A stretch of DNA of 64,000 nucleotides from Hyphomonadaceae bacterium. Its GTDB lineage: Bacteria > Pseudomonadota > Alphaproteobacteria > Caulobacterales > Hyphomonadaceae. The notes beneath the pieces were generated by a model. The model saw nothing but the letters and a program-made list of their open reading frames with translations. It was not told the origin of the DNA and made no database searches. The stretch covers positions 475,028 to 539,027 of the forward strand of contig JALHLU010000002.1 in the NCBI GenBank assembly GCA_022844345.1, read 5' to 3'. Below, piece after piece: positions 34,042 through 42,680 of this stretch. Numbering within the stretch: the first letter of the stretch is position 1; every line of letters starts with the position of its first letter. The translations under genes were made by a program, and so were the position numbers.

Positions 34042-34509
34042 TCAACGCTTGCAGCTGGTGACGACACCCTCTTCGTCGGTGGACGTGAAGGTTTCGGCGG
34101 CGAACACCGCCGTCGAGATCGACGACTGGTTCACCACGGACTCGTTCACCATCGGCTGGATCATCAAGGGGATCATGGCCGCCGGCGCCGCCTGGCCGTC
34201 CAGGACCGCTGACTTCACCTTCAACGCGGTGATGGTTTCCTGCAGCTTGCCATCCGGCAGGAACGCCCAGGTCGCATCGACATCGCCCGTGATGCTGGCC
34301 TTCATGCCAGGCATATCGGCATCCATCATCGCATCGCCCTTCACCGTGCCGTCCGCGCGGTAGTCGAGCACGCCCGCAATCGCCATTCCCTCGGATGTCG
34401 TGGAGCACGTCCACGTGCCAAGGATCAGAGTGGCAGGCGTTGCGCTGGGCGCGGACGCGCAGGCAGCGAGGGCGAGGGCCAATGCGGAGCCAGACAGAAT
34501 GCGAATCAT
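34042..34509 (-). CDS. small lipoprotein, unknown function (155 aa)
   Basis: A 155-residue protein with a short signal ending in lipobox LALAAC, then LILGTWTCSTTSEGMAIAGVLDYRADGTVKGDA and a Cys near the C-terminus (GVVTSCKR). The GTW...DYRADGT pattern is like lipocalin/META-type small beta-barrels that bind ligands in the envelope. No family is assigned. The start at 34509 directly precedes the signal. It is the last of three small lipoprotein genes downstream of aroG, 83 bp from the previous one. Confidence 0.7.
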   Translation of the reverse strand: MIRILSGSALALALAACASAPSATPATLILGTWTCSTTSEGMAIAGVLDYRADGTVKGDAMMDADMPGMKASITGDVDATWAFLPDGKLQETITALKVKSAVLDGQAAPAAMIPLMIQPMVNESVVNQSSISTAVFAAETFTSTDEEGVVTSCKR

Positions 34510-34592
34510 GACGACGCTCCACAGATTGCAGATGACCCTGAAGCCAGAGTTACGCGCAGGCGCCGGCCAAGTCCATCGCACGCACCCGTGTG

Positions 34593-34952
34593 TTACGGAC
34601 ACTTCACGCGCGGGACGACCGGCATGCCATTGACCACGCTCAGTACGCCGTCGCCAAGTTCAAGCCGCACCGAACCGTCCCACGCGACGTCCGGTCCAGT
34701 AAAGTGTCCGCTGACCTGAACCGCGTTCCCGCCATCAGGCGCAACGCCGGTGACGGCAAGACGGCTGTCAGGAAACCTTACCTCGGCAGGCGCAACGCCA
34801 ACCGCTGTCGCCCCGCCGCCACCCCCACAATCAGCCAGGCTCGCATCCCACACGCCAACGAACTGCGCCGGAATTTCAGACAGCGTTGCAGCCGGCGCCT
34901 CCCCGCAGGCAGCGAGCAGCAGCAATGAACTTGCAACCCTGGATCGGAGCAT
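34593..34952 (-). CDS. small lipoprotein, paralogue of the 34978-35466 product (119 aa)
   Basis: A 119-residue lipoprotein (signal with LLLAAC). After the signal, FVGVWDASLADC, a beta-rich middle (GHFTGPDVAWDGSVRLELGDG) and the end VNGMPVVPRVKCP match, position by position, the pattern of the neighbouring lipoprotein (FQGRWAEQDAAC ... VMGMPADP ... VRCR). The two conserved Cys could form a disulphide in the periplasm. No named family is recognised. The start at 34952 fits the signal. It lies 25 bp after the related gene. Confidence 0.68.
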   Translation of the reverse strand: MLRSRVASSLLLLAACGEAPAATLSEIPAQFVGVWDASLADCGGGGGATAVGVAPAEVRFPDSRLAVTGVAPDGGNAVQVSGHFTGPDVAWDGSVRLELGDGVLSVVNGMPVVPRVKCP

Positions 34953-34977
34953 GCGGAACGCTATCAGATTGCGTCGC

Positions 34978-35466
34978 CTAGCGACAGCGCACCAGCTCAG
35001 GCGGCAGCGCCGGATCAGCCGGCATCCCCATGACAAAGACACCCAACCTTGACCCATCCAGCGACAGCTTCATGCTTGCTCGCCCTTTGGACGCCTGACC
35101 ATCCGACTGGAACATCCCGTTCGCGATCACGTCGATGATCTGTCCACCCGCCTCGTTGACCTCGATATCGCCGATCTCCGCAGACAGCCCCGGCGACGCG
35201 AAAGTCTTCCCCCCGATCACCAGAACGCCTTCGCCGGCGCACGCCGCGTCCTGTTCCGCCCAACGCCCCTGAAAGCTACCGGGCAAGTCTGCGCGGAAAT
35301 AGTTCGCAACGGGTCCAGTGGCTTCGGGATAGTCAGCAGGCTGCCCAACCGGCTCTGCGGCCGAGACCGCAGGCGGCGGCGCTGCTGTTTCAGGCCGGTC
35401 GCCGCTCCCCTCGGGCTGGCACGCCGCAAGCCCAATGAGCGCAAGACTGACGACCCACCCCTTCAT
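34978..35466 (-). CDS. small lipoprotein, unknown function (162 aa)
   Basis: A 162-residue lipoprotein. The signal ends in lipobox GLAAC, followed by a Pro/Ala-rich linker of about 35 residues and then a compact beta-rich domain: FQGRWAEQDAAC, LVIGGKTFASPGL, GMFQSDGQ, LSLDGSRLGVFVMGMP and a final VRCR. It starts 4 bp after the aroG stop, so it is in the aroG transcript. Related to the next gene downstream by a local duplication. The function is unknown; an envelope location is predicted. Confidence 0.72.
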   Translation of the reverse strand: MKGWVVSLALIGLAACQPEGSGDRPETAAPPPAVSAAEPVGQPADYPEATGPVANYFRADLPGSFQGRWAEQDAACAGEGVLVIGGKTFASPGLSAEIGDIEVNEAGGQIIDVIANGMFQSDGQASKGRASMKLSLDGSRLGVFVMGMPADPALPPELVRCR

Positions 35467-35470
35467 GCGA

Positions 35471-36925
35471 TCACCGCTTCCCCGACAGCTTCTCCGCCAG
35501 CAGGAAGGCGAGATCCAGCGCCTGCTCGTTGTTGAGCCGTGGGTCGCAATGCGTGTGATAGCGGTCCTGCAGGTCCATCGCCGTGATGTCGCGGCCGCCG
35601 CCGGTGCACTCCGTCACGTCCTGCCCGGTCATCTCCAGGTGAACGCCGCCAGCATGCGCGCCTTCGCTTTCCACCACGTCGATGAACTGCTTCACTTCCG
35701 CAAGAATGCGTTCAAACGGCCGGGTCTTGTAGCCGGAGTTGGTCTTCTCGACATTGCCGTGCATCGGGTCGGACGACCACACCACCTTGCGGCCTTCCTT
35801 CTGGACGGCCTGCACCAGTTTCGGCAGCCCTTCGGCCACCTTGTCCGAACCGAACCGCGCGATCAGCGTCAGCCTGCCCGGAATGTTGTCCGGGTTGAGG
35901 CGGTCGATCAGGCGCAGCATGTCGTCTGGCGCGAGGGATGGCCCGCACTTCATGCCGATGGGATTGCGAATGCCCCGGCAGAACTCGACATGGGCGCCAT
36001 CAAGTTGCCGCGTCCGGTCGCCGATCCACACCATGTGCGCGGACGTGTCGTAGAATTCGCCTGGACGCGTCGAATCCTCCCGCGTCATCGCCTGCTCGAA
36101 GCCGAGCAGCAGCGCTTCGTGGCTGGTGTAGAAGTCGGTCTGCTTCAGCGCAGGCGTCGTCTCCGGCGTGATGCCGCAGGACTGCATGAATTCCATCGCG
36201 TCCGTGATCCGCGCCGCCATTGCCTTGTAGCGGTCTGCGGTGGGCGAACGCTCCACGAACCCCAGCATCCAACGGTGGATGTTGTCGAGGCTGGCATAGC
36301 CGCCCTGCGCGAACGCGCGCAGGAGGTTGAGCGTCGCCGCCGACTGCAGGTAGGCCTGCAGCAGCCGCTGCGGATCAGGAATGCGCGCCTCGGGCGTGAA
36401 CTCCATCCCGTTGATGTTGTCGCCGCGATAGGACGGCAGCGTCACGCCATCGATCGTCTCGGTCGGCGCCGAGCGCGGCTTGGCGAACTGCCCCGCAATG
36501 CGGCCGACCTTCACGACCGACTTCTTGCCCGCGAAGGTGAGCACCACCGCCATCTGCAGGATCAGGCGGAACGTGTCGCGAATGTTGTTGGGATGGAATT
36601 CCTTGAAGCTCTCGGCGCAATCCCCGCCCTGCAGGAGGAACGCCTTGCCCTCGGCCACTTCGCCCAGCTTCTGCGTCAGCGTGCGCGCCTCGCCGGCAAA
36701 CACCAGCGGCGGATAGCTCGACAGCAGTTTCTCGACTTCCGCCAGCTTGCCCATGTCCGGATAGTCCGCAGGAATGTGCAGCGCCGGCCTTCCGCGCCAC
36801 GACGCCGGCGACCAGCCTGCGGCTCCAGCCGTCATTCCATCTGAAGGGCTCATGTCGCTGCCTGCTCCCAGGGTCCCCGCACGATCAAGCACATCGCCGA
36901 AGCCCGCATCAATACGTTCGCTCAT
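35471..36925 (-). CDS. aroG: class II 3-deoxy-7-phosphoheptulonate (DAHP) synthase
   Basis: A 484-residue plant-type DAHP synthase, first enzyme of the shikimate pathway (PEP plus erythrose-4-P). Family blocks include [53 protein letters not shown] and [11 protein letters not shown]. Homology begins at about residue 37, so an internal Met (25 or 31) may be the true start; the ATG at 36925 is kept because it leaves a 3-bp gap to the upstream gene. It is in a tight run with asd, both serving amino-acid synthesis. Confidence 0.94.
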   Translation of the reverse strand: MSERIDAGFGDVLDRAGTLGAGSDMSPSDGMTAGAAGWSPASWRGRPALHIPADYPDMGKLAEVEKLLSSYPPLVFAGEARTLTQKLGEVAEGKAFLLQGGDCAESFKEFHPNNIRDTFRLILQMAVVLTFAGKKSVVKVGRIAGQFAKPRSAPTETIDGVTLPSYRGDNINGMEFTPEARIPDPQRLLQAYLQSAATLNLLRAFAQGGYASLDNIHRWMLGFVERSPTADRYKAMAARITDAMEFMQSCGITPETTPALKQTDFYTSHEALLLGFEQAMTREDSTRPGEFYDTSAHMVWIGDRTRQLDGAHVEFCRGIRNPIGMKCGPSLAPDDMLRLIDRLNPDNIPGRLTLIARFGSDKVAEGLPKLVQAVQKEGRKVVWSSDPMHGNVEKTNSGYKTRPFERILAEVKQFIDVVESEGAHAGGVHLEMTGQDVTECTGGGRDITAMDLQDRYHTHCDPRLNNEQALDLAFLLAEKLSGKR

Positions 36926-36928
36926 ACT

Positions 36929-37606
36929 CTACACGTCCTGCATCGCGGCGCGAACGATCGCGCCAATATGAATCTCGGCGGCATCAGCCACCCGATAGCC
37001 CGGCTTTGCGCCATCAAACGCCAGGAACAGATCAGTTCCTGACAGAACGATCACGTCCGCGCCCTGGGCATCGGCCATCCGCCGCCCGGCCTCGAGGAAA
37101 AAGCGCCGGTCGTCCCCGGTCGCCACCGCCGCCGTCGCCATGGCGACATAGCGGGCGTGCACTTCGTCCAGCTCCGCCCCCTGCGGCGCCACGATCTCGA
37201 CCGAGGTCACCCCGCCGTAGAATTTCGACTCCATCACGGCGCGCGACCCCATGATGCCGATCCGCTTGACGCCCATCGTCGCAAAGCAGGCGTCCAGCTC
37301 CGGGATCGCGTTGATGAGCGGCAATGGCGAAACTGCGCTCAGCTCACGAATACAGAAATGTCCGCCCATGGAGGTGACGGCGGCAGCCTTCGCGCCCGCC
37401 GCCTTCAGCCGTCCGATCAGTTCCGCGAAGACCTTCGCCTGCGCGCCGGGATCGCGGGCGTCCATATTGCGCGTCATCTCGCGCACCTCGGCATTGACGA
37501 TGGTCAGTTCAAGCTTGCGGCCCGCTGCAGCAAATGCCCGGGTCAGGCCACGGTAGTAGAACTCCGTCGCCGCCGGCCCAATGCCGCCGATCAAGCCAAC
37601 ATGCAT
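36929..37606 (-). CDS. aspartate/glutamate racemase-family protein lacking the usual catalytic cysteines
   Basis: A 225-residue protein with the racemase fold: GLIGGIGPAATEFYYRGL at the N-terminus, a middle strand AAAVTSMGGHF and a late strand VIVLSGTDL. In active Asp/Glu racemases these last two carry CNTAH and GCTE, each with a catalytic Cys. Here the matching positions are Ser79 and Gly190; a Cys at 85 is displaced. It therefore may not racemise amino acids and may bind or act on another carboxylate. It lies between asd (10 bp) and aroG (3 bp) on one transcript. Confidence 0.82.
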   Translation of the reverse strand: MHVGLIGGIGPAATEFYYRGLTRAFAAAGRKLELTIVNAEVREMTRNMDARDPGAQAKVFAELIGRLKAAGAKAAAVTSMGGHFCIRELSAVSPLPLINAIPELDACFATMGVKRIGIMGSRAVMESKFYGGVTSVEIVAPQGAELDEVHARYVAMATAAVATGDDRRFFLEAGRRMADAQGADVIVLSGTDLFLAFDGAKPGYRVADAAEIHIGAIVRAAMQDV

Positions 37607-37616
37607 GACCGCCTCC

Positions 37617-38681
37617 CTACGCCAGCCGCTCGGCGATCTGCACCGCGTTCAGGGCCGCGCCCTTCAGCAACTGGTCGCCCGAGATGAACAGCGCCAGCGA
37701 GTGCCCGGTCGGGTCAGAGATATCCTCGCGGATGCGGCCGACCAGTACATCGTTCTGCCCGCCCGACTCGATCGGCATCGGGAAGTGGTTCCTCTCGCGG
37801 TCGTCCACGATCTTGATCCCCGGCGCCTTTGACAGCAGCGCCCGCGCTGCATCGACCGAGATCTTGTCCGCGAACTCAGCCGTGATGGCCATCGAGTGCG
37901 CGCGCAGCACAGGTACGCGCACGCACGTCACACCCACGCGCAACTCCGGAAGCCCCATGATCTTGCGCAGTTCGGCGACGACCTTCTGTTCCTCGCCGTT
38001 GTAACCATCCGCCCCGATCGCCGTGTTGTGGCTGAAGAGATTGAACGCGTACGGATGCGGAAGAACCTTCGGCGCGTAGGCCTCGCCCTTGAGATAGGCG
38101 CGCGTGGATTCCTCCAGCTCGTCCATCGCCGGTCGCCCTGCGCCCGAGGCCGATTGATAGGTCGAGGCGATCACGCGCGTCAGCTTGCCCGCCTTGTGCA
38201 GCGGCCAAAGCGCCATCACCATGATAGCGGCGACGCAGTTCGGATTGGCGTAGATTTTCTGCTCGGGCCGGATCAACTCGCCATTCACTTCCGGCACCAC
38301 CAGCGGAACCGATGCGTCCATCCGGAACGCGGAGGAATTGTCGATGGCGTAAGCCCCGGCTTTCACGGCGAGCGGCACGTACTGTTTCGAGATGTCAGTC
38401 TCGGACGCGAACAGCACAACGTCACATCCGACGAAGGCGTCCTCGGTCAGCACCTGCATCTCCACGTCCTTGCCGCGGAACTTGAAGCGCTTTCCAGCCG
38501 AGCGTTCGGACGCAAACGCCCTCAGCGCCCCGGTCGGATAGCTGGACTCCTCAAGGCAGCGCAGCATCTCGGCGCCCACCGCGCCGGTTGCGCCAACCAC
38601 GGCGACAGTCTTCGCGCCAACGTCCGCGCTGGAGCTGCCCAAATCACCGGCACGATGCGCGGTCTGGCTTGCCTGGGTCAC
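37617..38681 (-). CDS. asd: aspartate-semialdehyde dehydrogenase
   Basis: A 354-residue enzyme reducing aspartyl phosphate to the semialdehyde for lysine, threonine and methionine synthesis. VGATGAVGAEML binds NADP, NPNC holds the nucleophilic Cys, and QSASGAG and RVPVLRAHS provide the remaining active-site elements. About 23 extra residues precede the Rossmann fold compared with typical forms. The start is GTG at 38681 with AGAGGAG 9 bases upstream. First gene of the run asd-racemase-aroG-lipoproteins; a 398-bp region precedes it. Confidence 0.96.
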   Translation of the reverse strand: MTQASQTAHRAGDLGSSSADVGAKTVAVVGATGAVGAEMLRCLEESSYPTGALRAFASERSAGKRFKFRGKDVEMQVLTEDAFVGCDVVLFASETDISKQYVPLAVKAGAYAIDNSSAFRMDASVPLVVPEVNGELIRPEQKIYANPNCVAAIMVMALWPLHKAGKLTRVIASTYQSASGAGRPAMDELEESTRAYLKGEAYAPKVLPHPYAFNLFSHNTAIGADGYNGEEQKVVAELRKIMGLPELRVGVTCVRVPVLRAHSMAITAEFADKISVDAARALLSKAPGIKIVDDRERNHFPMPIESGGQNDVLVGRIREDISDPTGHSLALFISGDQLLKGAALNAVQIAERLA

Positions 38682-38763
38682 GGGGTAGTCTCCTCTTGAG
38701 CCGGGAGACGGGGCGCTCGCCGCCCCATCCGGTTTCCGGCGGGGCTGGTCGGCGGGCTTCTGG

Positions 38764-38844
38764 CTAGTTCGTCATAGCCAAGCGCGCCATCAGCCCCGCG
38801 GGGGTAATGGTCTTCCAGTAGCGCTTGAAAAACGAACCTTGCAT
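38764..38844 (-). CDS. candidate 26-aa peptide upstream of asd
   Basis: A short frame on the asd strand begins MQGSFFKRYWKTIT and ends with LAMTN. It has GAAGG 9 bases before its ATG and stops 83 bp before the asd start. It is basic and aromatic-rich and looks unlike the antisense of any gene. A GC hairpin (GGGGCG/CGCCCC near 38711) lies between it and asd. It could be a small protein or a leader. The rest of the 398-bp gap (38845-39079) shows only a dyad near 38975 (GCGGG/CCCGC). Confidence 0.4.
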   Translation of the reverse strand: MQGSFFKRYWKTITPAGLMARLAMTN

Positions 38845-39079
38845 GGGCGAGCCTTCTACGCGTACGCGCTACAATCGTCAACGCACGCAACGACAGGCGC
38901 GCGATGCAATGTATTTGAGCATGTTCTTGCCTACCTCCCGGCGCTCGAAGGGGCCTTCGCGAAAACCGAGATAACGCGGGTTTTAACCCCGCCCGGTGGC
39001 GCCGCCCGCATGCTTTCCTCTATGACAGAAGGTCGAGGACCGCCGACCACAAGAGCCATCGGCCTCACCGGGAGGGTAT

Positions 39080-40573
39080 GTGACAGACATTGCCAGGGAT
39101 GAGGCCCAGGGCCCCGCCGCGACCTTCAAGCCGCTCTGGATTTTCCTGGGCATCGTCTTCGCGATCATCATCCAGCTGCTGCCCCGGCCGGACGATCTTA
39201 GTCCTCATGCCTGGCTGGTCGTCTCCATGGTCGCGCTTATGGTGACGTGGTGGGTCACCGAGGCAATTCCGATCCCGGCCACATCGCTCGTTCCAATGGT
39301 CTTCCTGCCGGTCGCTGGCATCTCCACCATCGCGCAGGCCGCCGCCTCCTATGCCGACCGCACGATCATGCTTCTGCTGGGCGGCTTTATCATCGCCAAG
39401 TCTGTTGAACGCTGGAACCTGCATTCCCGCATTGCACTCACCATCGTCTCGCGCGCCGGATCGAGCCCGCGCGCGCTCGTTGGCGGCTTCATGATCGCGT
39501 CTGCGGCCCTGTCGATGTGGATCTCCAACACGGCTACCACGATGATGCTGGCGCCAATCGCACTTTCCGTCGGTGCGGCGCTGACCGTCTCCGGAGTCCG
39601 AGGCGCGCCGTTCACCGTCGCCTTGCTGCTTGGCGTCGCCTATTCCGCCTCGATCGGCGGCCTCGGCACGCTGATCGGCTCGCCCACAAACATCATCGTC
39701 GTGTCGAACCTCGAAACCCTTCTCGGCGTCACCATCACCTTTACGCAATGGATGATGCTCGGCGTGCCTGTCGTCCTGATCATGATACCCTGCACCTGGT
39801 TCGTTCTCACGCGCTTCGGCGGCGACCTCAACAAGGGCCTCGATCCGCGCAAGGCCGGGCGCGACGTCGTCGGCGTCAAGCTTTCCGCCCTGGGCCGCAT
39901 CACGACGCCTGAGATCCGTGTCGCCATGTTGTTTGGCATCGTCGCCTTCTTCTGGGTATCCCGCGACGCCCTGCTGGCTGACCTGACTTTCGGCGACGTC
40001 AAGCCGTTTGCCGGCCTCACCGATCATGTCATCGCCATCGCAGGCGCCATTGCCCTCTTCCTCATTCCCTCGGGCTCCAAGGTGGAAAAGGGCACTGCCC
40101 TCCTGGATTGGCGATCGGCCGAACAGATACCGTGGGGCGCGCTGCTGCTGTTCGGCGGAGGCATCTCCATGGCGACCGCCATCTCGAGCACCGGGCTTGC
40201 CGACTGGCTTGGCGCTTCGATGATGGGCGTCACGGCGCTGCCGACCTTCGCAGTCGTTCTCGTGATCGCAACCTTCGTCATCTTTGCAACGGAACTGACA
40301 TCAAATGTGGCCACGGCCACCACCGTCATGCCCATCGTGGCGGGCCTTGCGACGGCCAGCGGGGCGGACCCTGTCCTCCTCGCCGCCCCTGTCGCCATGG
40401 CGGCCAGCTGCGCCTTCATGCTGCCGCTCGGAACAGCGCCGAACGCCATCGTCTACGCCACGGGCCATGTCAGCATCCCCGCCATGGCCAGAATGGGCAT
40501 GCTTATCAACCTGATCGGGATCGCGGTAATTTCAGTGGCCTGCTACCTGCTGACGCCGCTGATCTTCGGGTAG
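39080..40573 (+). CDS. DASS/SLC13-family sodium:dicarboxylate-type symporter
   Basis: A 497-residue inner-membrane carrier with about 11-12 helices. The family's paired Ser-Asn-Thr hairpins are visible as WISNTATT in the first half and ELTSNVATATT in the second; these bind Na+ and a carboxylate. Substrates are probably succinate, malate, citrate or sulphate. The start is GTG at 39080, directly after GGGAGGG; an overlapping ATG two bases earlier runs straight into a stop. It is convergent with the carboxylase gene, 18 bp away. Confidence 0.92.
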   Translation: MTDIARDEAQGPAATFKPLWIFLGIVFAIIIQLLPRPDDLSPHAWLVVSMVALMVTWWVTEAIPIPATSLVPMVFLPVAGISTIAQAAASYADRTIMLLLGGFIIAKSVERWNLHSRIALTIVSRAGSSPRALVGGFMIASAALSMWISNTATTMMLAPIALSVGAALTVSGVRGAPFTVALLLGVAYSASIGGLGTLIGSPTNIIVVSNLETLLGVTITFTQWMMLGVPVVLIMIPCTWFVLTRFGGDLNKGLDPRKAGRDVVGVKLSALGRITTPEIRVAMLFGIVAFFWVSRDALLADLTFGDVKPFAGLTDHVIAIAGAIALFLIPSGSKVEKGTALLDWRSAEQIPWGALLLFGGGISMATAISSTGLADWLGASMMGVTALPTFAVVLVIATFVIFATELTSNVATATTVMPIVAGLATASGADPVLLAAPVAMAASCAFMLPLGTAPNAIVYATGHVSIPAMARMGMLINLIGIAVISVACYLLTPLIFG

Positions 40574-40591
40574 TGCGGACAGTCTGTACGC

Positions 40592-42604
40592 CTACTCCGG
40601 AAGCGGCTCGAGCCTCACGAGAACGGCGCCCTCGACGGTCTGCTGGCCAACAGCGGCATCGACCACCGCAACCACACCATCGCGTGGCGCCGTCAGCGTA
40701 TGCTCCATCTTCATGGCTTCCATGACGACCAGAGCATCCCCACGCTTCACCGCCAGCCCCGCAACCGCCTTCACATCCAGCACCTTGCCCGGCATCGGCG
40801 CACGAATGTCATCGCCCGCCGCCAGTCCATCGACAGCGTTCGAATAGTCCGGCCGGCGCAGCGCCATGGCCCGCCCGCGCGAAAACACGACCGGCCCATC
40901 GCGCAACTCGCGTACAACGCCCAGCGCGTCGATCCCGTCAATCGCGCCCGACACCAGGACGCCATCCGGCAACGGCGCCGCATCGACATCAAGTTCCAGC
41001 GTCAAGCCATCGACGATTGCCCGCGCCTGCCCCGCCACGTTGGGCGACAGGACAACCGTGTGACTTGCTCCGCCCACCTCAAACAGAAATGTGGCCCGCG
41101 CCGCGCCATTGACGCGGAAGCCATCCGCCTGGCTCCACGGGTCACGCCCGGATGAGGCAAGCGCCCCCATGCCTGCCGCGCCCAGAACCATCAGGTCGGC
41201 AAGCTCGGCCTCATCGACATCCGCCAACTCGTTGATGTTCGCTTCAACAAGGTTCGTGGTCGCCACGCCCTCGCGGAATTCGTCATGGTCCAGCAGGTTC
41301 GCAAGCAGCGACGCATTGGTCGCCACTGGCCAGACCTCCGCCTCGCGCAAGCCCTGCGCCAGCGCATCCAGCGCCTCGTCCCGCGTCGGCGCATGCGCAA
41401 TCGCCTTGGCGATCATGCTGTCATAGGTCGCGGGTACAACATCGCCCTCGTCCACCGCGCTGTCGAGCCGCAGGGTCACGGCGTCATTCTCTTCGCCGGC
41501 GCTGAATGCAGACAGATCAAACACTTCGAGCAAGCCAGAGGACGGCAGGAAGCCCCGCGCCGGATCCTCTGCGCACAGCCGGCCTTCCACGGCGTGGCCG
41601 TAAAGCTCGATCTCCGACTGATCCGGAAGCTTACCTCCGGCCGCCACAACCAGCTGCATCTCGACCAGATCACGGCCGGTGATCATCTCCGTCACCGGAT
41701 GCTCCACCTGCAGTCGCGTGTTCATCTCCATGAACCAGAAGCCATCGGACCTCAGAGCGCCGGAACCATCCACGATGAACTCGACCGTGCCTGCATTGCG
41801 ATATCCCACAGACTTGGCCGCAAGGATCGCCGCGCCCGTCATCGCCGCGCGCACTTCCTCGGTCATGCCCGGGGCCGGCGCTTCCTCGATCACCTTCTGC
41901 CGCCGCCGCTGTAGCGAACAGTCCCGCTCGAACAGGTGGATGTAGTTGCCGTGGCTGTCGCCGAACACCTGCACCTCGATATGGCGCGGGTTCTCGACGA
42001 ACTTCTCGACCAGCACGCGCTCGTCGCCAAAACTCGCCTTGGCCTCGCGCTGCGCGCTCACCAGCGCCGCTTCGAAATCAGCGTCAGCATCCACCTTGCG
42101 CATGCCGCGCCCACCGCCGCCAGCGATCGCCTTGATGAGAACCGGATAGCCAATCTTCTTCGCCGCAGCCTTCAGCGTCTTCAGGCTCTGGTCTTCGCCG
42201 TGATAGCCGGGCGTCACCGGAACGCCGTGCTTCTCCATCAGCGCCTTGGCCGCATCCTTGAGGCCCATGGCGCGGATCGCCTCGGGCGGCGGCCCGATCC
42301 AGGTAAGCCCCGCCTTTACCACCGCCTCGGCAAAGCCCGCATTCTCCGACAGGAAGCCATAGCCGGGATGGATCGCCCCCGCCCCGGTATCCAGAGCCGC
42401 TTCGATGATGCGCTCACCACGCAGATAGCTTTCGGCTGCGGGCGCCGCCCCGATCCACACAGCCTCATCCGCCTCGCGCACGAAGGCCGCCCCCGCATCG
42501 GCATCTGAATAGACCGCGACCGTTCGCAGCCCTAGCCGGCTGGCGGTGCGCATGATGCGGCGGGAAATTTCGCCACGGTTGGCGATGAGGATCGATGAGA
42601 ACAT
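40592..42604 (-). CDS. methylcrotonoyl-CoA carboxylase, biotin-containing alpha subunit
   Basis: A 670-residue biotin carboxylase plus biotin carrier. It starts MFSSILIANRGEISRR, has the ATP-grasp loop KAIAGGGGRGMRKV and EMNTRLQVEHPVTE, and ends with a biotinyl domain whose lysine is about residue 632 in EAMKMEHT. The subunit type alone could be acetyl-, propionyl- or methylcrotonyl-CoA carboxylase; the nearby hydratase and carboxyltransferase genes point to methylcrotonyl-CoA (leucine breakdown, liuD/mccA). The ATG at 42604 is preferred over an upstream TTG. Confidence 0.88.
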   Translation of the reverse strand: MFSSILIANRGEISRRIMRTASRLGLRTVAVYSDADAGAAFVREADEAVWIGAAPAAESYLRGERIIEAALDTGAGAIHPGYGFLSENAGFAEAVVKAGLTWIGPPPEAIRAMGLKDAAKALMEKHGVPVTPGYHGEDQSLKTLKAAAKKIGYPVLIKAIAGGGGRGMRKVDADADFEAALVSAQREAKASFGDERVLVEKFVENPRHIEVQVFGDSHGNYIHLFERDCSLQRRRQKVIEEAPAPGMTEEVRAAMTGAAILAAKSVGYRNAGTVEFIVDGSGALRSDGFWFMEMNTRLQVEHPVTEMITGRDLVEMQLVVAAGGKLPDQSEIELYGHAVEGRLCAEDPARGFLPSSGLLEVFDLSAFSAGEENDAVTLRLDSAVDEGDVVPATYDSMIAKAIAHAPTRDEALDALAQGLREAEVWPVATNASLLANLLDHDEFREGVATTNLVEANINELADVDEAELADLMVLGAAGMGALASSGRDPWSQADGFRVNGAARATFLFEVGGASHTVVLSPNVAGQARAIVDGLTLELDVDAAPLPDGVLVSGAIDGIDALGVVRELRDGPVVFSRGRAMALRRPDYSNAVDGLAAGDDIRAPMPGKVLDVKAVAGLAVKRGDALVVMEAMKMEHTLTAPRDGVVAVVDAAVGQQTVEGAVLVRLEPLPE

Positions 42605-42680
42605 GGGCGGCAAACTAGGCTGCGCCGCGCGGACAGGGAAGCGGATTCCGGGGCAAGGACTTGCCGATTTTGGGCCAGTC

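Noticed and set aside
35435-36844. 469-codon plus-strand open frame
   Set aside because: Antisense shadow of aroG with Arg/His/Gln-rich, non-globular composition.
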